A stretch of DNA of 52,663 nucleotides, taken from contig JAHJLI010000102.1 in assembly GCA_018821785.1 (NCBI GenBank), forward strand, positions 1-52,663. The letters run 5' to 3'. Position numbers and translations under genes: made by a program. The notes under the pieces were generated by a model that was not told where the DNA came from, searched no databases, and saw only the letters and a list, made by a program, of their open reading frames with translations. Of this stretch, positions 26,806 through 34,274 are shown piece after piece; position 1 is the stretch's first letter; each line of letters starts with the position of its first letter. Source of the DNA: Pseudomonadota bacterium (GTDB lineage Bacteria > Desulfobacterota > Desulfobulbia > Desulfobulbales > Desulfocapsaceae).

Positions 26806-27942
26806 GTGCCTGCACTGGATACAAGGAGTGGAAGATCGGATTCTGAGACTGAAGCATTCCTAAAAGTTACTGTGATTGTGCCGGTTGCAGGTGTGTCGGA
26901 TAACCTCGGTGCCAATCTTCATTCATTACTGCAACAGGAATATCCTGCGTATTCAGTGATTTTTGTGACCCAGGATGAGTTTGATCAGGCGGCACCTATA
27001 ATCAGAGAAGGTATTGCCGGTCAGAAAAAAGCTCGACACATAAATGCCGGAAAGGCGGTTGCGTGCAGCCAGAAAAATTATAATCTTCTCCAGGGCGTCC
27101 TTGCCTCTGATCTGTCAACTGATATCCTGGTGTTTTGTGATTCAGGCCATTATGCTCATCCGGGATGGCTGGCACGGTTGCTTTATCCGTTGGAAATTAC
27201 ACCTTCCATTGCGGTGTCTTCCGGATATCATCATGTTTTCCCCGAAAAGAGATGTGTTTGTACTACAGGTCGGGCAATCTGTGTTTTGGCCCTGTATCTG
27301 ATGAGGAAGATCCCTCTTTTAAGTCAGCCATGGGGAGGTGCACTTGCGATAAGGAAAATCGATTTTGAACAACTTGGTATTGCCGAACTGTGGAGCACGA
27401 CAGTGGTCGATGACGTCACGCTTGCGGCTCATTTACACAAAAAGAAAATGAAGATCGCGATCCCAACCGATGCGGATCTACGAACAGTCGTCGATGATTG
27501 TTCTTGGCAGGCCTGGGAGTCCTGGCTGATACGACAGTGGGCATATCTGAAGTTTCTTTTTCCACGACTTTGGCTCTTTGCCGGACTTGCAAACATCGCC
27601 TTTTGCTTTCTGATTTTTTTCTGTATTTTGATTATTGCAACAGGGGCCGGAGGATTCTTTCCCCGCCGGGAGGTGGTTGTCGCAACCGTCTTCGTAACTG
27701 TAATGGCAGTTGGGGCAAGCATATTCAGGTTGCAACATCCTGCACCCGGTTCCTTGGTCTTCTGGTTCCCCGCGCTCTTGGCTGCAATGATTATGGCGGG
27801 TTGGTGTCATTGTCGTACCTGGTTTTCTGATTCAATTACCTGGGCGGGTATTACCTATACAGTTGCAACCGGTGGAAAGGTGGTGAAAATCGTTCGTTCC
27901 GAAGAAGCAAAAGAGGGAAGCAAGCAGGATGGTCAACAATGA
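26806..27942 (+). CDS. Ceramide glucosyltransferase-like membrane GT (GT2/GT21, HpnI-like)
   Basis: An inner-membrane glycosyltransferase of about 378 residues. It has V-T-V-I-V-P-V near the N terminus, a D-S-G in place of the usual D-S-D metal motif, V-V-D-D-V as the acceptor-side acidic motif, and R-Q-W-A-Y in the position of the GT21 (Q/R)xxRW box. Two or three hydrophobic segments fill the C terminus. GT21 enzymes glycosylate ceramide; the related HpnI acts on hopanoids. The ceramide-type acceptor is favoured by its neighbours. GTG 26806 is chosen because AAGGAA lies 8 bases upstream; TTG at 26800 is too close. It ends in an ATGA overlap with the next gene. Confidence 0.72.
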   Translation: MPALDTRSGRSDSETEAFLKVTVIVPVAGVSDNLGANLHSLLQQEYPAYSVIFVTQDEFDQAAPIIREGIAGQKKARHINAGKAVACSQKNYNLLQGVLASDLSTDILVFCDSGHYAHPGWLARLLYPLEITPSIAVSSGYHHVFPEKRCVCTTGRAICVLALYLMRKIPLLSQPWGGALAIRKIDFEQLGIAELWSTTVVDDVTLAAHLHKKKMKIAIPTDADLRTVVDDCSWQAWESWLIRQWAYLKFLFPRLWLFAGLANIAFCFLIFFCILIIATGAGGFFPRREVVVATVFVTVMAVGASIFRLQHPAPGSLVFWFPALLAAMIMAGWCHCRTWFSDSITWAGITYTVATGGKVVKIVRSEEAKEGSKQDGQQ

Positions 27943-28982
27943 AAATACTGGTGACGGGAGCAACGGGATTTGTCGGGGGAAATCTGGTCACCGCATTGCT
28001 GGGGCAGGGGCATAAAGTTTTTTGTCTGGCACGATTGGAAAAAAAGGCTGAGCATCTGCTGGCCGCCGGGGGAGAAATAGTCGTAGATGATCTCCTTTCT
28101 CCGGTATTTATTGGCAAATATATAGAAGATTGCGATGTTGTTTTTCATGTTGCGGGGGTAATAAAAGGTGCCTCGCGAGAGGACTATTTTCACGGCAATT
28201 ATCTGGCCACGAAAAATCTGGTGCGGATCATTGAGCAGCATGGCCCCTCCCACCAGAAGCTTATTTATGTCTCCAGCCAGGCGGCATCCGGTCCATCAAT
28301 ACGATCTGATTTTTCAGAGTCAAGTCCGGATGCATTGCCCGTCTCAACCTATGGAGAGTCGAAACATGCCGCAGAAAAGGAGATCCTATCGATGTCGGAG
28401 AGGAGATCCGTCGTTATTCTACGCCCATCTATTGTCTATGGCCCCGGGGATCGGGCCTTGCTGTCATTGTTCAAAGCAGCTCAACGGGGGATTATTCCTC
28501 GTCCCGGATTGCGGGATATGCCGGTGAATTTTATCTTTGTGCAGGATTTGATCAGGGCACTTCTGCTCGCGGCAGAAAAACCCGAGGCGAAGAATAAGAT
28601 ATTTTTCATAAACGATGGGATGAAGTATTCGTGGAGCATTTGGAACAAGGCGTTGGCGGATTGCCTGAATAAAAATGCAATATCGATCCCAATTGCCAAG
28701 GCCTTCCTGTATGCAAGTTGCCAGATAGGGGGGATTATCACGCAATTTACCGGCATATCCTCCTTTTTAAACCCTGATAAATGGCATGAAATGAAGCAGA
28801 CAGGGTGGCTTTGCAGCAATGCGAGAATCGTTAAAGAGCTTGGTTTCTTTCCATGCTGGAGCCTGACACAGGGGATAAAAGAAACCGCAAAGTGGTATAT
28901 CGAAGCTGGATGGCTGTCCGGAAAATCCAACCTGCTTCCTCCCGCTGGGAAACCAGAAACACCAGGTGCTCCTACCGATTGA
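27939..28982 (+). CDS. NAD(P)-dependent epimerase/dehydratase-like reductase (CerR-like)
   Basis: A 347-residue extended short-chain dehydrogenase. It has the G7-A-T-G10-F-V-G13 dinucleotide loop, S-S near 112-113 and the catalytic Y138-G-E-S-K142. The substrate domain includes R-P-S-I-V-Y-G-P-G-D, typical of the 3-beta-HSD/epimerase group. In Caulobacter the ceramide reductase CerR belongs to this superfamily and reduces the 3-keto group after N-acylation. The overlap with the GT gene and nearby Spt-like gene suggest the same reaction. A sugar epimerase remains possible from sequence alone. Confidence 0.7.
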   Translation: MKILVTGATGFVGGNLVTALLGQGHKVFCLARLEKKAEHLLAAGGEIVVDDLLSPVFIGKYIEDCDVVFHVAGVIKGASREDYFHGNYLATKNLVRIIEQHGPSHQKLIYVSSQAASGPSIRSDFSESSPDALPVSTYGESKHAAEKEILSMSERRSVVILRPSIVYGPGDRALLSLFKAAQRGIIPRPGLRDMPVNFIFVQDLIRALLLAAEKPEAKNKIFFINDGMKYSWSIWNKALADCLNKNAISIPIAKAFLYASCQIGGIITQFTGISSFLNPDKWHEMKQTGWLCSNARIVKELGFFPCWSLTQGIKETAKWYIEAGWLSGKSNLLPPAGKPETPGAPTD

Positions 28983-29048
28983 AAAATCGGATAAGAAGAT
29001 AATGTCAGATTATTCTCAATCTCCCTTCCTTTCAGCCAACATTATCAC

Positions 29049-30476
29049 CTATATATCAATATCATTTTTTCTCTGTTTGAGAGTGATAATATTATAAGCA
29101 AGCATTGCAATCGTTTTGAGTTCATGAATTGCAAAGGCCATGAGATAGTTACGGAGGAAGTAGTTGTTCCAAATCATTTTGATGTCGAAATACGGTTTTA
29201 AACATTCCAATTTCTTGATCTTATAGAGCTCATTCTGGCTGAGATATTTGGTCTTTACTACGCAGGAGAATCCATCATACTGTGAGAAGTCATCCTTATT
29301 GACAACCAGATCGGCTGCCAGCATTTCCTCGCGTAAGATGGTCTTTGGGTAAGGAGTTATATACTGCAAATAAATAGAATCTGGGATCAGACTCCGAATC
29401 TGTTGCAACTGTTTTTTGATGGTTTCTTTGGTGTCATCGGCAAAACCAACAATGGCGCCGGCTATTATTGCCATATTGTGTTCTCGAAGGAGAGCTGCTG
29501 CCTGCTGATTGATTTTTGGGCTGGTTGGTTTTTTTATTGATTGGAGTACGTTTGGGTCCATGGATTCAAAGCCGACGAAGATGACTCGGAAATTGGCTTC
29601 GTCCATCAGTTGGACAAGGTCGGGGTTATTGGCAATGCCGGCTGCAGTTACCTGGGTTATATAACTAATATCATTAAGATTATTGTCTATTATTGCCATG
29701 CAGACGCTTTTAAAATGACCAATGGAGTGGGTGATGTTATCATCAACGATGAAAACCGAACGCGTGCCGTTGGCCTTGATGTTTTTTAAATCCGATATGA
29801 CTCTATCGATAGGGAAAGGTCGGAAGGAGTGACCATACATCTGTGTGATGCAGCAGAACTTGCAATTATTTGGACAACCTCTCGATGTTTCAAGAACGTC
29901 CAGTGGAGTATTGAGAAGGTGAAAAGAATGATCCAGGCGGCAACTACGGTTCGGAAGAGGCAGTTGGGCGAGATCTGCAAGATCTCGTTGAGGATTGTGT
30001 ATCCAAAGGTCTTGGTCGCGAAAACTTAAGCCGTTAATGTCTTGGAAACTAGGAGATGATTTCTCAAGCTCGGCAATTAATTCGCTAAAAGTTATTTCCC
30101 CTTCTCCTCGGACAAGAAAATCAACGGGAAGGTGTCGGCCGGTGTTGTCTGTGATTTCTTTATACATCAACGTTGAATGATAGCCACCGAGGACAATTTT
30201 AATGTCAGAATGTTCGGTTTTTATATAAGTGGCTATTCGAAGCAGGGTGTCAAACTGAAAAGTCATGGCGCTTAAACCAATAACTTGAGGGTCATAGGTT
30301 TTAATTGCATCATTTATAGCTTTTTTCACTGCAGGTTTTTTCAGCAACAGATCCAGAATATGGACATCATGACCTTCTACTGATCCTGCTAGGGACGCCA
30401 AGGCCAGGTTCGGCATGCAGCCAATTGTCTGTAAAACATCGGCAGTATCAGGCATTGCAAAAAGCAGTATTTTCAT
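29049..30476 (-). CDS. Cobalamin-binding radical SAM protein (class B type)
   Basis: A 475-residue enzyme with an N-terminal Rossmann-like B12-binding domain (about 1-150; L-G-G-Y-H-S and R-G-E-G-E) and a radical SAM barrel. The cluster cysteines are C201-P-N-N-C205-K-F-C208. C-terminal helices follow. Class B enzymes often C-methylate unactivated carbons, for example the hopanoid methylases HpnP and HpnR; others do ring or chain chemistry. It lies 25 bases after the serine-palmitoyltransferase-like gene on the same strand, so it is probably cotranscribed with it. A role in methylating or otherwise editing the lipid chain is inference. Confidence 0.85.
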   Translation of the reverse strand: MKILLFAMPDTADVLQTIGCMPNLALASLAGSVEGHDVHILDLLLKKPAVKKAINDAIKTYDPQVIGLSAMTFQFDTLLRIATYIKTEHSDIKIVLGGYHSTLMYKEITDNTGRHLPVDFLVRGEGEITFSELIAELEKSSPSFQDINGLSFRDQDLWIHNPQRDLADLAQLPLPNRSCRLDHSFHLLNTPLDVLETSRGCPNNCKFCCITQMYGHSFRPFPIDRVISDLKNIKANGTRSVFIVDDNITHSIGHFKSVCMAIIDNNLNDISYITQVTAAGIANNPDLVQLMDEANFRVIFVGFESMDPNVLQSIKKPTSPKINQQAAALLREHNMAIIAGAIVGFADDTKETIKKQLQQIRSLIPDSIYLQYITPYPKTILREEMLAADLVVNKDDFSQYDGFSCVVKTKYLSQNELYKIKKLECLKPYFDIKMIWNNYFLRNYLMAFAIHELKTIAMLAYNIITLKQRKNDIDI

Positions 30477-30501
30477 GGCATACTTCCTCCCTTTGTTCTC
30501 A

Positions 30502-31857
30502 TCACAGGTTGTATCCGGACAGTTGCGGCATTTCCATATGTTCCAACTTAGCCACTATATGGCCAATGGTTTTTGCCGCCATAATGAGGTCTTCTTTTTT
30601 GTGACCAGCGGTGATTGAGGCCCTGAGAATTGCCTTTCCGGCCGGAACAACAGGTGGAAAAACAGCATGAATATAAAGGCCATGTTCATGGCATGTTTTG
30701 GCAGCAACAGCGGCTTTTATTGGATCGCCAACGAGGATGGGAACGATGGAAGTAACCGAGTTGCCTATCGGGGCGCCTAAAGCGCATAATGTTTCCTTAA
30801 AGATTTCTGTATTGCTATTGAGTTTGCTTACCAGTGTTTTTCGCTCAGCTTCAAAGACTTCCAGTCCTTTGAGGGCGGTGGCAGCCATCGCAGTGGACAG
30901 CGCAATGGAATAGATAAAACCTCGGGATTCATGACGCAGGTAATTGATTATCTTTTCAGAAGAAGCGATATAACCACCCGCTGCCGGAATGGATTTGGAA
31001 AGGGTTGCCATGACGATATCAATATCATCAGGTTGAATGTTGAAATATTCAGTAATGCCGCCACCACTTTTACCCAAGACATACATGGAGTGGCATTCGT
31101 CAACCATAAGATATGCATTATATTTCTTACAGAGTGCGATAATATTGGGAACATCAGCCGGTTCTCCAGACATGCTGAAGATGGCATCAATGATGACCAG
31201 TTTTCGTGATGAGTTGGGAATGTCAGCTAATATATTTTTAAGTCGGTTTAGGTCATTGTGGGGGTAGCGAATCAACTTGGCGTTAGAATATTTGCCGCCA
31301 TCGATCATTGAGGCATGGTTAACTTTGTCACATATAATATAGTCGTTCTTGCGTAGAAGACAGGCAATAGTTGAAATATTGGTCAGATAGCCGCTGGTGT
31401 AGACAATGGCCGCTTCTTTATTGTGAAGTTTTGCAATTTTTCTTTCAAGCTGCGAATGGAGTTCTGTTGTACCTGCAAGAAATCTTGAACCGCTCATTCC
31501 TGTTCCGAATTTCCGAATAGCATCGATGGCGGCTTGGCTGATTTCAGGGCGTTTGTTTAGGCCAAGGTAGGAATAGCCGCCCAGCATAAGCATTTTCGTA
31601 TTATCGGAAATAACCCAGCCATTATCTAACTCTTCATTGATTTCTTTAAACCACGTATAGACACCGGCTTCTTTGCCCCCTTCAACATCCCAAATTGTGT
31701 TCGGTGGGAAAGGAAGGGGATTGTCATTGTTTTCTTGATCCATTTTCTCGCTAATTAATTTCAGTCGTTTGAAGTTATGTGATTGCTTTACCCTTGAAAA
31801 AAATTCCTTGATTACATATGGTAACCCCTTTTTTTGAAAGAAGCAGGGAGAAGACAA
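30502..31857 (-). CDS. spt: Alpha-oxoamine synthase, serine palmitoyltransferase-like (Spt)
   Basis: A PLP-dependent decarboxylating condensation enzyme that joins an acyl thioester to an amino acid. Residues include G-S-R-F-L-A-G-T, His181 in V-N-H-A-S, D253-E-C-H256 and the PLP lysine K288 in A-T-L-S-K-S. The T-L-S-K-(S/T) with the A-G-G-Y-I run and the long N terminus are like serine palmitoyltransferase and polyketide-associated members, not BioF or KBL. The 451-residue frame begins at TTG 31857, which has a strong AAGGAG 7 bases upstream; ATG 31743 is an alternative but has a weak site. Substrate amino acid cannot be read from sequence. With the megasynthase having no thioesterase, direct use of its acyl-ACP is plausible. 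Confidence 0.85.
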   Translation of the reverse strand: MSSPCFFQKKGLPYVIKEFFSRVKQSHNFKRLKLISEKMDQENNDNPLPFPPNTIWDVEGGKEAGVYTWFKEINEELDNGWVISDNTKMLMLGGYSYLGLNKRPEISQAAIDAIRKFGTGMSGSRFLAGTTELHSQLERKIAKLHNKEAAIVYTSGYLTNISTIACLLRKNDYIICDKVNHASMIDGGKYSNAKLIRYPHNDLNRLKNILADIPNSSRKLVIIDAIFSMSGEPADVPNIIALCKKYNAYLMVDECHSMYVLGKSGGGITEYFNIQPDDIDIVMATLSKSIPAAGGYIASSEKIINYLRHESRGFIYSIALSTAMAATALKGLEVFEAERKTLVSKLNSNTEIFKETLCALGAPIGNSVTSIVPILVGDPIKAAVAAKTCHEHGLYIHAVFPPVVPAGKAILRASITAGHKKEDLIMAAKTIGHIVAKLEHMEMPQLSGYNL

Positions 31858-31936
31858 TTTGTTTCTCCTTGTTTGATAGCTGGTTCAGAACGATTCGTTA
31901 TTTCAAGATCATAGTGAAAATGCTTCTCCATTCAAC

Positions 31937-32351
31937 ATGAAAATTTCAGTCGTGTTCAATCTTGATGGCCTTGCTTCTTTAGAAAAACTCCTCGCCAACC
32001 AAGTGCCTCTGATTTAACTGTTTGGCGGCCATAAAACGGAGAAAATTCAAGCTATGCGCTTATCGAATGTCTTTGCAAGATCTTGTACATCGTACTGGAT
32101 ATTGTCGATAAAAACCACAAGATGATTGGAGAATATCTTAGAACACAAGCTCTGCTCGGTGATCCTCACATATATTATTAAAGCCCGGCAATTTTACAAA
32201 GGTTCGGTTTGTTGCTCATGACGGGTCAGTGTTATATCCGCGGTGGCAGGTTATTGGTCTTGCAGTGGCCGGATAGTATCGCCAACTCAAAGAAATAACA
32301 GCGATCGAAAATCAAAAAATGAATAACTCTAAGGAGTTTTTCATTCACTAA
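31937..32351 (+). pseudogene. Possible decayed small gene (three frames, in-frame stop)
   Basis: Three coding-like segments follow in successive frames. ATG 31937 opens 26 codons to TAA at 32015. A segment from about 32035 to 32181 reads coding-like, including L-I-E-C-L-C-K-I-L-Y-I-V and G-E-Y-L-R-T-Q-A-L-L. A third, from about 32172 to 32351, reads V-R-F-V-A-H-D-G-S-V-L-Y-P-R-W-Q-V-I-G-L and then, after a TAG at 32274, Y-R-Q-L-K-E. A weak five-base hairpin with T residues sits at 32325-32341. I do not recognise the family. Chance open frames in noncoding DNA cannot be excluded. Confidence 0.35.
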
Positions 32352-32479
32352 CTAACATTTTCGTTTGAGAGCAACAGGAAAAACGTGTAACATTGCTGCG
32401 TAGTAGGCTATTCTTTATTGATTTTTCGTTTACTCGTTCTGAATCTTAGTCTGTTTGTCTTTCACTTCTATGTTGGAAA

Positions 32480-33679
32480 ATGACTTTCTCGTCAAAACTC
32501 AAATGCTTATCAATAGTTATCCCTGCTTTTAATGAAGAAGATGCTATCGGCACAACGATTACACGATGCCTGGCAGCTAGGGATTATATTAAACACAAGA
32601 CAGGCCTTGAGCATATTGAGATTATCGTTGTAAACGATGGCAGCACCGATCGCACTTCTGAAATCGCCGGATCATTTGCTGATATTACTCTTGTTAACTT
32701 TGAGACTAACCAAGGATATGGCGCTGCTATTAAATATGGTTTTGAGATAAGTACTGGTGATCTTCTCGGTTTTCTTGATGGTGATGGAACTTGTGAGCCA
32801 AGGTTTTTTTCTTCGATGTGCAAAGTCCTCATTGAAACTCCAGCAGATATTTTAACCGGTTCTCGGATGCACAGAAAAAGCAAAATGCCAATTGTTCGAC
32901 GTATTGGCAACTTTTTTTACGCGCAGCTCATGACCTTTTTTTCCAGTTGCAAGGTTAAGGATACGGCAAGCGGTATGCGTGTTATCAGGAGAACACTTTT
33001 AAAAGAGCTCTACCCTTTGCCGGATGGCCTTCATTTTACACCTGCTATGACCTGTCGGGCCTTGCTAAAAGACACTGTCATTTTCAAGGAAATAGAAATG
33101 CCTTACCACGAACGTCAGGGGATATCAAAACTCTGTGTTTTTAAAGATGGCCTTCGGTTTTTGTTTGCTATTACAGAAATATCACTGACATATCGTCCTT
33201 TGAATTTCTTTGGCAGAACAGGAATTCTTCTTATATTTCTTGCCGTACTCTATGGAGTCGGACCTCTCTATTCCAAATTTATCCATAACATTCTTCCCGA
33301 TAGCAGTATATATCGTCTTTTGACAGTCAATACGCTTATCATTGGCGGTCTCACTTTACTCTCCATCGGTATCGTTGCAGAACGTATTGCTACCTCACTC
33401 AACGGTAATAAACGTATTTATACAAGGCTTGAACGTTTTCTCCTGGCAACATTCTCTATTAAAAAAATGCTGTTTACAGGGCCTGTGCTCATCATTTTAG
33501 GCATCATGCTCAACACCGGGCCACTCATCGATTATCTAACCACCTTACACATAAGCTACCACTGGGGATATGTGTTCACCGGAGCACTGCTCGTGCTTTC
33601 CGGACTTCAACTCTCCGCCCTTGGCATTTTTGAGCGACTCATTGAAACAGTTGTAAAAGAAATAAAGTCCAACGGGTAG
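32480..33679 (+). CDS. GT2 polyprenyl-phosphate glycosyltransferase with C-terminal membrane segments
   Basis: A 399-residue family 2 enzyme. The catalytic domain (about 1-235) has S-I-V-I-P-A-F-N-E-E, V-N-D-G-S-T-D and F-L-D-G-D-G-T; the last is the D-x-D-like nucleotide-sugar metal site. The C-terminal part has about four membrane helices. This is the layout of dolichol/undecaprenyl-phosphate mannosyl- or glucosyltransferases, which make lipid-linked sugars for GT-C enzymes. A GT-C-like gene follows at 34275. The next gene's GTG overlaps the stop codon. The sugar is unknown. Confidence 0.85.
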   Translation: MTFSSKLKCLSIVIPAFNEEDAIGTTITRCLAARDYIKHKTGLEHIEIIVVNDGSTDRTSEIAGSFADITLVNFETNQGYGAAIKYGFEISTGDLLGFLDGDGTCEPRFFSSMCKVLIETPADILTGSRMHRKSKMPIVRRIGNFFYAQLMTFFSSCKVKDTASGMRVIRRTLLKELYPLPDGLHFTPAMTCRALLKDTVIFKEIEMPYHERQGISKLCVFKDGLRFLFAITEISLTYRPLNFFGRTGILLIFLAVLYGVGPLYSKFIHNILPDSSIYRLLTVNTLIIGGLTLLSIGIVAERIATSLNGNKRIYTRLERFLLATFSIKKMLFTGPVLIILGIMLNTGPLIDYLTTLHISYHWGYVFTGALLVLSGLQLSALGIFERLIETVVKEIKSNG

Positions 33680-33681
33680 TG

Positions 33682-33948
33682 ATGCTGAAAAGTGTGTTTG
33701 TTCCTTCTCTTGCAACCATGATAAGCTCCGATAAAATTCGGGTTTTCATTTCCTGGGTTTTTCTCGTATTTGGCTTAGCTTTTTGGGTTGCAGTCCAAAG
33801 TTACCTTGTTCAAGTAGCTCTAAGTGAAAGAGACCAACGCCCAGAAGTAGGTAATAGCCTTGCGTGCCTCACCAGAACTCAAGTAATGGATGAATGTGAT
33901 TCATATGAATGTAAGGCTTTGAAGGAATTGAATGATAAATATAATTGA
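33682..33948 (+). CDS. Small single-pass membrane protein, unknown
   Basis: A protein of 88 residues with one hydrophobic segment (V-F-I-S-W-V-F-L-V-F-G-L-A-F-W-V-A-V) and a polar C terminus rich in acidic residues and two cysteine-containing turns. ATG 33682 lies 2 bases after the GT2 stop codon; an in-frame GTG at 33679 overlaps it. It is translationally linked to the GT2 gene. I know no homologue. It may be a partner of the glycosyltransferase, which is inference. Confidence 0.55.
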   Translation: MLKSVFVPSLATMISSDKIRVFISWVFLVFGLAFWVAVQSYLVQVALSERDQRPEVGNSLACLTRTQVMDECDSYECKALKELNDKYN

Positions 33949-34096
33949 GGAGAACACATTTCGATTCAATCGTCGAAAGTTAAAGGCCCGTGTTTGTACA
34001 ATCTATCGCTTGATGGAACAGGCTGAAGATTTCGTCCTGTCGCCCTGCAAATTCTTGGTTGGGGTGACAAATACAATATATGGTGTGCTGGAGTAA
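33932..34096 (+). CDS. Small overlapping gene, 54 residues, unknown
   Basis: ATG 33932 overlaps the end of the preceding small gene and has AAGGA about 6 bases upstream. The frame runs 54 codons to TAA 34094-34096. The product is basic at first (R-F-N-R-R-K-L-K-A-R) with a hydrophobic and aromatic C-terminal half. The good ribosome site and tandem overlap argue for translation. No family is recognised, and at this length chance remains possible. About 180 bases of AT-rich sequence with nothing recognisable follow. Confidence 0.4.
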   Translation: MINIIEENTFRFNRRKLKARVCTIYRLMEQAEDFVLSPCKFLVGVTNTIYGVLE

Positions 34097-34274
34097 TACA
34101 ATAAGTGCAACAGATTGAAGTTTGAAAATTAATATTTTATTGATCGAGGAAAGTTAATTGAAAACGACTATGGAAAATAAATGCTAGGGTTTGGGGTATC
34201 ACTTATTATAAATATTCAAATACGCTGCTTGGGCAAGAAACTCTTTTCTCGTATGTAAATGAAATTTCTTTTCC

